Of a stretch of DNA of 64,000 nucleotides, positions 57,067 through 64,000 are shown piece by piece. The number at the start of each line of letters is the position of its first letter. Within the stretch, counting starts at the first letter, position 1. Position numbers and translations under genes: made by a program. The notes below the pieces were generated by a model. It did not search any database and was not told where the DNA came from. It was given only the letters and a program-made list of their open reading frames with translations. The stretch comes from Bacteroidaceae bacterium (lineage in GTDB: Bacteria > Bacteroidota > Bacteroidia > Bacteroidales > Bacteroidaceae), in the NCBI GenBank assembly GCA_017529865.1, contig JAFXNA010000045.1, positions 1 through 64,000 of the forward strand. Reading direction: 5' to 3'.

Positions 57067-58008
57067 CTATTTCGACAGTTCCAACATCTTGTTGATGGGT
57101 AATACCGCCTTCGCAGCCAACTCGGCATCCACCTGTATTTCCGGCTTCTCATCCTTCAACGCCTTATAGAGTTTCTCCAAGGTGTTCAGACGCATGTAGC
57201 TACACTCATTACAGCTGCACCCTACCCCTTCCGTCACTTCTGGCGGAGCAGGATAGAACTGCTTATCTGGGCACGTTTGCTGCATCTTGTGCAGGATGCC
57301 ACTCTCAGTAGCTACGATAAACTCCTGCGCCTCATCCTTGATGGCAAAGTTCAACAATCCTGCCGTCGAACCAATCTCATCAGCGACAGCTTGGATAGCC
57401 GCAGGGCACTCAGGATGAACCAGCACCTTTGCCTCAGGATGCTCCTTCTTCAGCTGAAGAATCGCCTCCAACGAGAAGCGTCCGTGCACATGACAGCCGC
57501 CGTTCCACAGCAGCATGTTGCGACCTGTAATGCTATTGATGTACGCCCCAAGATTCTTGTCAGGGCCGAATATCAGCTTCGCATTCTTTGGGTAGCTGTC
57601 TACCACCTTACGGGCATTCGAACTCGTCACCACCACATCACTCAGCGCCTTCACTGCCGCCGTTGTGTTGACATAGCTCACCACCTTGTAGCCTGGATGT
57701 TCGTCGATGTAAGCCTTCAGGTCTTCTGCTTTGCAGCTATCTGCCAACGAACAACCAGCGTTCATATCGGGGATGATGACCTTCTTGTCCGGGCACAGAA
57801 TCTTGCAAGTCTCGCCCATGAAGTGCACACCACACATCACAATCATGTCTGCCTCTGTCTTGGCAGCCGACTGCGCAAGTGCCAGCGAGTCACCCACGAA
57901 ATCCGCGATGTCCTGCACCTCACCCTCTGTGTAGTAGTGCGCCAAAATCACCGCATTCTTCTCGCGGCACATCCGGCGTATCTCCTGCTTTATCTCTTCT
58001 TTCTTCAT
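57067..58008 (-). CDS. nadA: quinolinate synthase A
   Basis: Condenses iminoaspartate with dihydroxyacetone phosphate to quinolinate. It has three repeated segments with the [4Fe-4S] cysteines: MCGVHFMGETCKIL near 76 (Cys), HPECPAAIQAV near 193 and CSCNECSYMRL near 264. HYYTEGEVQDIADFVGDSLALA near 27 and GGCHVHGRFS near 166 are also typical. The start is taken at ATG 58008 (MKKEEIKQEI), since the longest frame begins inside the -7 box. ATG 58014 is nearly as likely. Works with nadC (46349-47218). Confidence 0.95.
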   Translation of the reverse strand: MKKEEIKQEIRRMCREKNAVILAHYYTEGEVQDIADFVGDSLALAQSAAKTEADMIVMCGVHFMGETCKILCPDKKVIIPDMNAGCSLADSCKAEDLKAYIDEHPGYKVVSYVNTTAAVKALSDVVVTSSNARKVVDSYPKNAKLIFGPDKNLGAYINSITGRNMLLWNGGCHVHGRFSLEAILQLKKEHPEAKVLVHPECPAAIQAVADEIGSTAGLLNFAIKDEAQEFIVATESGILHKMQQTCPDKQFYPAPPEVTEGVGCSCNECSYMRLNTLEKLYKALKDEKPEIQVDAELAAKAVLPINKMLELSK

Positions 58009-58032
58009 ATGCATGAATATATCTTTAGACCG

Positions 58033-58040
58033 CAAAGTTA
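58033..58040 (-). promoter_or_regulatory. -7 box of nadA-mnmA
   Basis: The minus strand reads TAACTTTG, which excludes an upstream start of nadA at 58035. Confidence 0.6.
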
Positions 58041-58382
58041 CGAATAAATATCAAATCAACAATACGAAAGCATAGAGATTAACATTTTTTCCATTAATTA
58101 GCTATGATATTCGGAATAATTAAGTATCTAACATGCGATTAGTATGATGTGTACTGAATAATTATAGCCCGTTAGCAGAATTAAACCGTTTAAATATATC
58201 CAAATCGGCAGATTATTAATTCTGTATATTTACAATTTGCAAGAGGTTTGCATCTATTTTTTTGTGTACGCACACAATTTTTAAGCTTTCGAAACATGAC
58301 ATACAATTTGTATAAAAAAAACGCAAAAACATTGCATAATTATCATTTTTATGTGTAAAATGGTAAAAAAAATACAAAAATA
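58041..58382. other. AT-rich divergent spacer
   Basis: No gene seen. AT-rich sequence with long A runs separates the divergent nadA and beta-barrel genes. TTTGCA strings at about 58237 and 58247 are present but do not form a clear promoter pair. Confidence 0.4.
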
Positions 58383-58414
58383 TTTGGTCAATTCAAATAA
58401 ACACCTTACCTTTG
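58383..58414 (+). promoter_or_regulatory. promoter of the beta-barrel outer-membrane protein
   Basis: TTTG 58383-58386 and TACCTTTG 58407-58414 are 20 bp apart, a full consensus match. The transcript would have a leader of about 120 nt, with a hairpin TGTGCG/CGCACA at 58489-58505. Confidence 0.8.
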
Positions 58415-58541
58415 CAGCGAGTTAATAACAAGGACAAGCCGAAAACCTTAAAAAGAGTAGGCCAAATTAAAACAATGTAAAGTGAAGTTGTGCGCTAGTC
58501 GCACACACGCGTAAACATTTATTTAATTAAAAGTAAGAATT

Positions 58542-59075
58542 ATGAAGAAAATTATTCTTTCAGCTATCGTAGCTGTATGTGCAATTTCTGCAAACGCTCA
58601 GATTTGGGCAGGTGGTGCAGTTGGTTTTGACGTAACAGACTACAAGGGCGCTCCTGAGTCACAGATGACTCTTAATATCGCTCCTGAAGTTGGTTATTCC
58701 CTCAACGAAAAGTGGGATGTAGCTGCTGCTTTACGTTTCGGTTTGGTTAACAACCGCAACGGTATTAAGGATGCTAACGTTACTACTTTCGAAATTGAGC
58801 CATACGCTCGTTACACTTTTGCTGAAGCAGGTATTGCTAAGTTCTTCGTAGATGGTTATGTAGGTTTCGGTAGCTACAAGCCAAAAGGTGTTGATGCAAC
58901 TACTTCATTCTCTGTAGGCGTTCGCCCAGGTGTTAAGGTAGCTCTTTCTGACGACATCAGCCTCGTTTCAACATTCGGTAACCTCGGTTATGAGACCGTT
59001 AAGGACACTTATGACAAGTTCGGTTTCAATGTTGATGCTACTACTATCAACTTCGGTATCTACTTCAACTTCTAA
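58542..59075 (+). CDS. outer-membrane beta-barrel protein
   Basis: 177 residues. The signal peptide MKKIILSAIVAVCAISANAQ is followed by about eight amphipathic beta strands ending in an aromatic C-terminus (TTINFGIYFNF), the pattern of a small OmpA/OmpX-like barrel (PorT/porin family type). Codon use is even and a full promoter and a strong terminator frame the gene, indicating a well-expressed single gene. Function is unknown. Confidence 0.88.
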   Translation: MKKIILSAIVAVCAISANAQIWAGGAVGFDVTDYKGAPESQMTLNIAPEVGYSLNEKWDVAAALRFGLVNNRNGIKDANVTTFEIEPYARYTFAEAGIAKFFVDGYVGFGSYKPKGVDATTSFSVGVRPGVKVALSDDISLVSTFGNLGYETVKDTYDKFGFNVDATTINFGIYFNF

Positions 59076-59100
59076 TTGATAGCTGAAATAGAAGATAAAG

Positions 59101-59133
59101 AAAAAAGGAAGCTCACACGAGCTTCCTTTTTTT
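59101..59133. terminator. terminator, usable on both strands
   Basis: GGAAGCTC (59107-59114) pairs with GAGCTTCC (59119-59126) with A6 before and T7 after. It serves the beta-barrel gene, and possibly the opposing C11 gene's transcript. Confidence 0.8.
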
Positions 59134-59199
59134 ATGCCTAATGGTAAACGGACGGGACATCGACCACACCTTATTTTATATATAAAGGATTTGCGAGTG

Positions 59200-60444
59200 C
59201 TACTTGATATCGTAGAGCTTACCCCATTGAGTTTCTTTATAGAAATCGAAATAGTAATCGTTCTTGTACTTATCGAGCGGGATAAACATACTCACTCCAC
59301 CACACTGTTCAGCATCGACAGGAACATACGCGTGTACGTATGCAGTATACCATTGTTGTCCGAGATTGTTATATGGCACCAGTTTGTTGAACGCAGCCTC
59401 CCACTTCGCATAATCTGATGGGTCTGTGACACATCGCTGCATAATGCCCTTGATGTCGTAAGCATCTGGAGCAATGAAAGCCACTGCTACTAACTGATTC
59501 CAAGCATAGTCGTAATAGTTCTGGCAGTCTGCATACTTAGTATTCGCAGAATCCAGGAAGCTGTACTTGTCGAACATCACCGCCATCACATCCACAAATC
59601 CATCAAGCTCATCGGTCTTGAGAGCTGATAACACTACACCGCCCGTATAATATCCTCCATTATAATAATTACCGTATGTATTCACGATGCCCTGTGCCAA
59701 ATTATCAGCAGAAGTCTTGCGGAACATGACAGGCAACAGTAAATCATAAGGCGCTCCACGGCCAGGAATTTCAGCTGGCGAAGCAATGAGATACTTAGCC
59801 GTAGCCCTCAATTCGTAAGCCACCTCAACCGTCTGCATGAAACAGGCATCGAACAGGATATATTCAAACTGTGGATACTTGCGCATCACCACACCCATAT
59901 CAGTGATATTCATACGGGTGGTAGTCCCTTGGTCGGTATTGACTGCAAACGAACGTCGGGGCGAACTGCTATTGATGCTACTCGCGTTAATCCACCCAGA
60001 GCCGTGAGACCACATCACCAATCCGTAGGTCTCAGCTTTGTAGTTCTGGAAGAAATAGTTCAGCACACGATCGAAATCCTCGGGTGTAGCTGAATTCAGA
60101 TTGTTCTCGTACTGATAAACAGGTGTCAAGTTGGAAAGCGAACGTCCGACAGTCTTCCGTGTGATTTCATAGAAACGAGAGTAGTTATTGTCGTCCAAGA
60201 ACAATACTAAACGATCGTTATCATCCATATTAGATGCCCCAGACAACATCTCGATGATGTCGTTATCAACATTGCCAGCCAAAGTGTTCTGAGCAGATAT
60301 ATACACCAACACACTACGGGAAAGTTGTGGTGTATCAGGCTCTTCATTCTTGGAACAAGCAGCCACCAATGCAACCAGAGCAATGACAGCAAGGATCCTC
60401 GCTCCCTGTAGCAATCTATAGAAGCAAATCTTCATGGATTTCAT
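59200..60444 (-). CDS. C11 (clostripain-family) cysteine peptidase, lipoprotein
   Basis: 414 residues with a lipobox, ALVAAC, at Cys30. The catalytic dyad is visible: His in GLVMWSHGSGW near 147 and Cys in EYILFDACFMQTVEVAYEL near 198. SPAEIPGRGAPYDLLLP follows. C11 peptidases cut after Arg or Lys and often mature by self-cleavage. The lipid anchor predicts surface or periplasmic location. It is 3 bp after the small secreted protein gene, itself 1 bp after rpoD, so the three form a tight unit downstream of the housekeeping sigma factor. Confidence 0.9.
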   Translation of the reverse strand: MKSMKICFYRLLQGARILAVIALVALVAACSKNEEPDTPQLSRSVLVYISAQNTLAGNVDNDIIEMLSGASNMDDNDRLVLFLDDNNYSRFYEITRKTVGRSLSNLTPVYQYENNLNSATPEDFDRVLNYFFQNYKAETYGLVMWSHGSGWINASSINSSSPRRSFAVNTDQGTTTRMNITDMGVVMRKYPQFEYILFDACFMQTVEVAYELRATAKYLIASPAEIPGRGAPYDLLLPVMFRKTSADNLAQGIVNTYGNYYNGGYYTGGVVLSALKTDELDGFVDVMAVMFDKYSFLDSANTKYADCQNYYDYAWNQLVAVAFIAPDAYDIKGIMQRCVTDPSDYAKWEAAFNKLVPYNNLGQQWYTAYVHAYVPVDAEQCGGVSMFIPLDKYKNDYYFDFYKETQWGKLYDIK

Positions 60445-60447
60445 ATA

Positions 60448-60999
60448 TTAGTCGACTTGGATGGCAGTAAACTGGAATTTGTCATCCGTTACCAACATCA
60501 GGTGCATTCCCCGATCACGTTCATAGAGTTTTAGAATCTTATTGAAACGCTTCAACGCTTTCTTTCTATTCTTATCGAACACAACGCTCGTTACCTGATT
60601 AGCTTTAAAATACGAATCTGTAACATATTTATTGAACTGATGGCTATAATTCGAGCGGAAAGCCAGATAATCGTATTTGCGGGTGAGCTGTGCACCATCT
60701 ACCTTCTGAATATTAGTAACATACACCACAGAATCACCAAACTGAGCAGAAACTGCAAACATATACACCGGTACAGTATAGGTTTCAGCACGTTGGGTAT
60801 CAATTTTCTCCTTCTTCTCCAGTTTCTTTTTCTCTTTTTCTAATTGCTTCTCCCTCCTTGCCTGGCGGCGGTCCATCAGTTCTTGCTGTTTCTGTAGTGC
60901 CGCATCGTTGATAGCCGACTCAATATCTTGGGCATAACCCATGGTCGTCATCAACGACAAAAGACTAATTGCCAGTCCTATCTTCACTCCCCTATTCAT
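60448..60999 (-). CDS. secreted protein with charged coiled coil, unknown
   Basis: 183 residues with a signal peptide (MNRGVKIGLAISLLSLMTTMGYAQ). A highly charged helix runs from about 35 to 66 (MDRRQARREKQLEKEKKKLE). A globular part follows with strands VPVYMFAVSAQFGDSVVYVTNIQKVDG and MHLMLVTDDKFQFTAIQVD. No family is recognised. It lies 1 bp after rpoD and 3 bp before the C11 peptidase, implying cotranscription with both. Confidence 0.78.
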   Translation of the reverse strand: MNRGVKIGLAISLLSLMTTMGYAQDIESAINDAALQKQQELMDRRQARREKQLEKEKKKLEKKEKIDTQRAETYTVPVYMFAVSAQFGDSVVYVTNIQKVDGAQLTRKYDYLAFRSNYSHQFNKYVTDSYFKANQVTSVVFDKNRKKALKRFNKILKLYERDRGMHLMLVTDDKFQFTAIQVD

Positions 61000-61000
61000 A

Positions 61001-61861
61001 TCATCCTAAATAAGATTTCAACAAACGGCTTCTTGAATTCTGACGCAAACGACGTATGGCCTTCTCCTTAATCTGACGTACACGTTCGCGTGTCAAGCCG
61101 AAGGTCTGACCGATTTCTTCTAATGTCATCTCATGTGTACCGATACCGAAGAACATGCGAATGATATCTTTTTCGCGAGGAGTCAAGGTGTCGAGGGCAC
61201 GATCAATCTCTTTTGAAAGCGACTCGTTCACCAATGAACGGTCGGCCATAGGACTATCGTCATTTACCAACACATCCAACAAACTGTTGTCTTCACCTTC
61301 CACAAACGGAGCGTCCACACTGATATGACGACCTTGCACCTTCAGGGTGTCACCAATCTTATCGACAGGTAAACCGATGATGTTTGCCAACTCCTCTGAG
61401 GATGGGCGACGTTCGTTCTCCTGTTCGAACTTAGCCAATGCTTTGGTGATTTTGTTGAGCGATCCCACCTGGTTGAGTGGCAATCGTACGATACGAGCCT
61501 GCTCTGCGAGTGCTTGCAGAATGCTCTGACGAATCCACCATACGGCATACGAGATGAACTTAAAACCACGGGTCTCATCGAACTTCTCGGCAGCTTTAAT
61601 CAATCCAAGATTACCCTCGTTTATCAAGTCAGGCAGACTCAGACCCTGATTCTGATATTGTTTAGCCACAGACACAACAAATCGCAAGTTTGCTTTTGTC
61701 AATGTCTCTAGTGCACGGCGGTCACCTTTTCGGATTCGCGCTGCCAGTTCCACTTCCTGTTCAACTGTAATCAGTTCCTCACGTCCAATCTCCTGAAGGT
61801 ACTTGTCGAGCGAAGCACTCTCACGATTGGTAATACTCTTCGTAATTTTTAACTGTCTCAT
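61001..61861 (-). CDS. rpoD: primary RNA polymerase sigma factor (RpoD/SigA)
   Basis: From ATG 61861 the protein starts [20 protein letters not shown], the usual start of Bacteroidetes housekeeping sigma, giving 286 residues without a long region 1.1. Region 2 contains [48 protein letters not shown] near 83-128. Region 3 is [23 protein letters not shown]. Region 4 with the -35-recognition helix is [28 protein letters not shown] near 240-268. It recognises the TTTG/TAnnTTTG promoters noted throughout this window. Confidence 0.96.
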   Translation of the reverse strand: MRQLKITKSITNRESASLDKYLQEIGREELITVEQEVELAARIRKGDRRALETLTKANLRFVVSVAKQYQNQGLSLPDLINEGNLGLIKAAEKFDETRGFKFISYAVWWIRQSILQALAEQARIVRLPLNQVGSLNKITKALAKFEQENERRPSSEELANIIGLPVDKIGDTLKVQGRHISVDAPFVEGEDNSLLDVLVNDDSPMADRSLVNESLSKEIDRALDTLTPREKDIIRMFFGIGTHEMTLEEIGQTFGLTRERVRQIKEKAIRRLRQNSRSRLLKSYLG

Positions 61862-61995
61862 ATATTTTAATCTATCTTTATACCCCTCTATTCGCCCCAT
61901 AGGGGCAAATAGTTTGCAAAATTAGCAAAAAAAAACGATATAATATAGTGCTATCTCAAAAAAAATTGCTTACTTTGTAAAAAATTTAACAAAAC

Positions 61996-62637
61996 ATGCG
62001 AAAAACAGAACGATATAAATACATTACTGCCTATTTTCAGCAGGCTATGCCAAATGCGCAGACAGAGCTTCATTATGATTCACCTTTTCAGTTGTTAGTG
62101 GCAGTTATGCTCAGCGCACAGTGTACTGACAAACGTGTCAACATGACCACTCCAGCCTTGTTTGAAGCCTTCCCCAACCCGGCTTCTTTGGCTGCTGCAA
62201 CTTTCGAAGAGGTCTATGACCTAATCCACAGCATCAGCTATCCAAACAGCAAGGCACGCCACCTTATCAGTATGGCCCAAAAACTCGAATCTGACTTCGG
62301 TGGAGAAGTACCCACCACACTCGAACAACTGACCAGTTTGCCTGGTGTAGGGCGCAAGACTGCGAATGTAGTAATGAGTGTAGCTTTTGGCAAAACAACT
62401 ATTGCTGTTGACACACATGTGTTTCGTGTTAGCCACAGGATAGGATTAGTTTCTGCACAATGCACCACCCCACTCAGCGTAGAACGCGAACTGACAAAAA
62501 ACATACCTCCCCACCTTCGTCACGACTTCCATCATTGGCTCATTCTTCACGGAAGATATGTTTGCAAAGCCATCCATCCCCTTTGTGGCGAGTGTGGCAT
62601 CCGTCAATGGTGTCAGTCGAACAAAGACAAGTTATAA
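61996..62637 (+). CDS. nth: endonuclease III (DNA glycosylase/AP lyase)
   Basis: Removes oxidised pyrimidines from DNA. 213 residues. The helix-hairpin-helix LTSLPGVGRKTANVVMSVAFG near 111-131 contains the catalytic Lys, with Asp following in VDTHVFRVSHRIGL. The [4Fe-4S] cluster motif CKAIHPLCGECGIRQWC is at the C-terminus. Early signature LSAQCTDKRVNMTTPALF. It is divergent from rpoD and transcribed singly, 60-odd bp from its neighbour's promoter region. Confidence 0.96.
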   Translation: MRKTERYKYITAYFQQAMPNAQTELHYDSPFQLLVAVMLSAQCTDKRVNMTTPALFEAFPNPASLAAATFEEVYDLIHSISYPNSKARHLISMAQKLESDFGGEVPTTLEQLTSLPGVGRKTANVVMSVAFGKTTIAVDTHVFRVSHRIGLVSAQCTTPLSVERELTKNIPPHLRHDFHHWLILHGRYVCKAIHPLCGECGIRQWCQSNKDKL

Positions 62638-62702
62638 TCATTGGTCAAACACCTACATTTCCATCGATTTTTCAAGAGGAATATGAGAAAATCATGAAAT
62701 GA

Positions 62703-62734
62703 TTTGTTCATATCAATTTAATTTCATAACTTTG
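62703..62734 (+). promoter_or_regulatory. promoter of the second M6 protease
   Basis: TTTG 62703-62706 and TAACTTTG 62727-62734 are 20 bp apart, a full consensus match, 25 bp before the ATG. Confidence 0.75.
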
Positions 62735-62758
62735 CGCCCTAAAATCATTTTTTAAGGC

Positions 62759-64000
62759 ATGAAGTATTTTATCGCACACATACAGCAGATAATATTAGTA
62801 GAGCTCATCTTTATGGCTCTTCCATTATGGTGTATGGCTCAGGAATGGAGCGGTATGGAGCGTGGTGGATGTATGCCAGATCTCACAGAGGCAGATATCG
62901 CACGCCGTGCTCAACTCCTAAAAGACAACCGCCGCTTACCTTCTATCAAGGACCTATCAGGGCAGACAGAATATAGGCAGTTAGTTGTTTTGGTGGAATT
63001 TGCAGATTGCCAGTTCTCACAGGACAATCCTTTGGACTATTATGATCGCATGTTCAATGAATCGGGGTTTACTGAGAGTCAAGAGGTGAACATCGGCAGC
63101 ATGACCGACTACTTGATGACCCAATCGAACGGCCTGTTTCATGTAACCTTCGATGTGGTAGGACCGTTCCGTGTATCGAGTAAAGCGAAACCCAATCCGA
63201 ATGCAGATTTAAATACCCGCTATTATGGGAAAGATGTGTTTAAAGAAGCAACAGAAATGCTAGTAGCAGAGTACCCGGACCTGAATTACGCTCAGTATGA
63301 CTGGGACGGCGACGGAAAGGTGAATCAGGTCATCTTCATTCATGCAGGTATCGCAGGCAACCAAGGTGTTCTAACGCAAAGAAGAACAGACCCAGATACA
63401 GGCGAATATATCACAGATGAGAACGGAACAGTTATCAGAGATACGTTGGTGAACAGTATGGGACATATATGGCCAAACACATCTTCCATATCCGCTGTAC
63501 GGACGCCTAACAATGGTCCGACGATTCAAAACTTCTCTTGCAGCGGCGAACGATGGATAACGGGGGATATACCGTCAATGGGTATCGGTACCATCTGCCA
63601 CGAATATATGCATAGTTTAGGTTTGCCTGACATCTACCCAACTGGAGGTGCATATTCACCTTACTCGGTTCTTGATGCATGGGACTTGATGGACGGAGGA
63701 AATATCACCAACTACGGATGGTGTCCGCCAAACCTCACAGCCTTGGAGAAGATGTTGTTAGGATGGGCCACACCAACGGAACTGACAGAACCGGTGAGCA
63801 TCACAGGAATGAAACCAGGCGAAATCTACCAAATCAAACATACAGACACGGAGTATTTCCTGTTAGAAAACCGCCAGTGGATTGGTTGGGATGCAGGTTT
63901 GCCGGGACGAGGATTGGTAGTGTACTATGTTGATTATAGTGCAGGAAAGTGGTCTGGTAATACCGTCAATAATTTGTATTCCGCGACAGATCACCCACAT
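62759..64000 (+). CDS. secreted M6-family metalloprotease, 3' end beyond the window
   Basis: ATG 62759 opens a frame that runs to the window end without a stop (414 codons), so the gene is partial here. A signal peptide (MKYFIAHIQQIILVELIFMA, cleavage after CMAQ) precedes the M6 domain. EYRQLVVLVEFADCQF is near 75, YDWDGDGKVNQVIFIHAGIAGNQG near 180, the zinc motif HEYMHSLGLPDIY at 281-293, and WDLMDGGNITNYGWCPPNLTALEKMLLGWATPTEL follows. It parallels the protein at 42477-43970 motif by motif, so the two are paralogues. The expected C-terminal sorting motif would lie outside the window. Confidence 0.93.
   Translation, partial: MKYFIAHIQQIILVELIFMALPLWCMAQEWSGMERGGCMPDLTEADIARRAQLLKDNRRLPSIKDLSGQTEYRQLVVLVEFADCQFSQDNPLDYYDRMFNESGFTESQEVNIGSMTDYLMTQSNGLFHVTFDVVGPFRVSSKAKPNPNADLNTRYYGKDVFKEATEMLVAEYPDLNYAQYDWDGDGKVNQVIFIHAGIAGNQGVLTQRRTDPDTGEYITDENGTVIRDTLVNSMGHIWPNTSSISAVRTPNNGPTIQNFSCSGERWITGDIPSMGIGTICHEYMHSLGLPDIYPTGGAYSPYSVLDAWDLMDGGNITNYGWCPPNLTALEKMLLGWATPTELTEPVSITGMKPGEIYQIKHTDTEYFLLENRQWIGWDAGLPGRGLVVYYVDYSAGKWSGNTVNNLYSATDHPH

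Noticed and set aside
58237..58260. Extra promoter in the nadA / beta-barrel spacer
   Set aside because: TTTGCA strings occur without TAnnTTTG at the right spacing. The consensus pair at 58383-58414 explains the downstream gene.

Overview
The window is a 64-kb piece of a Bacteroidota chromosome, most likely order Bacteroidales and a Prevotella-like member. The evidence is internal. Many genes follow the phylum promoter pattern TTTG - about 20 bp - TAnnTTTG. Ribosome-binding sites are weak. The primary sigma factor is of the short type that begins [10 protein letters not shown]. SusC/D-independent secreted enzymes are common (PL11 lyase, S37, M6, C11 and C69 peptidases, CotH/lamin-tail lipoprotein). 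One M6 protease ends in the Prevotella-style C-terminal NLQGQRL...KVWLR motif. No rRNA, tRNA, CRISPR array, integrase or transposase was recognised.

Region 1 (about 1-10,150) is accessory DNA. It holds an ORF6N-domain gene whose 3' end is broken by a short repeat-like insertion. Next is a compact DpnII-type (GATC) restriction-modification operon: Dam-class methylase, DpnII endonuclease, and a DpnA-like second methylase with a long C-terminal extension. Two unrecognised genes are packed against it. Five CGTATACC iteron-like repeats follow, then a second operon: small protein, VirE-N/DUF3987-type primase-helicase-like protein, DUF3127-like protein, Cys-rich protein, small protein and M15 peptidase. 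Low-complexity 16-bp inverted repeats bracket the region. It looks like a phage-satellite-like or defective integrative element carrying a defence cassette, although no integrase is visible.

Region 2 (10,150-24,800) is mostly housekeeping: mtgA, an OmpA lipoprotein, proS, an S37 peptidase, clpC behind a consensus-perfect sigma-54 promoter sequence, a PurF-like protein without the catalytic cysteine, a ThiE-like protein, prs, rubredoxin, a secreted tyrosine phosphatase and a CotH-type lipoprotein. Region 3 (25,000-31,750) is accessory again: a DUF4143 ATPase preceded by three 17-bp direct repeats on an exact 32-bp period, a DUF4160/DUF2442 pair, and a four-gene acyl-transfer cluster (NeuD-like, ACP, FabH-like, SDR). 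That cluster sits behind a roughly 400-nt structured leader. A 90-bp dyad-symmetric element with three GAATCGATTC palindromes follows.

Region 4 (31,760-48,990) is envelope biogenesis and secreted hydrolysis: lptD, HD protein, MscS, PL11 lyase, a lipoprotein, kdsB and PBP1A in one probable operon; then nadC, a secreted protein, a C69 dipeptidase and an M6 protease; then a DUF486 protein and purM on the other strand. Region 5 (49,000-64,000) has three TlpA-type thioredoxin proteins, udk, an esterase, a ModF-like double ABC protein with a degenerate first site, mnmA, nadA, an outer-membrane beta-barrel protein, a C11 peptidase, rpoD, nth and a second M6 protease cut by the window end.

A theme across the window is dispersed short palindromic DNA. 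GC-rich CCCCCT/AGGGGG elements lie in spacers and also in frame inside the primase and CotH genes. A second family couples small hairpins to GRAGTTA motifs near 12.1 kb and 50.8 kb.
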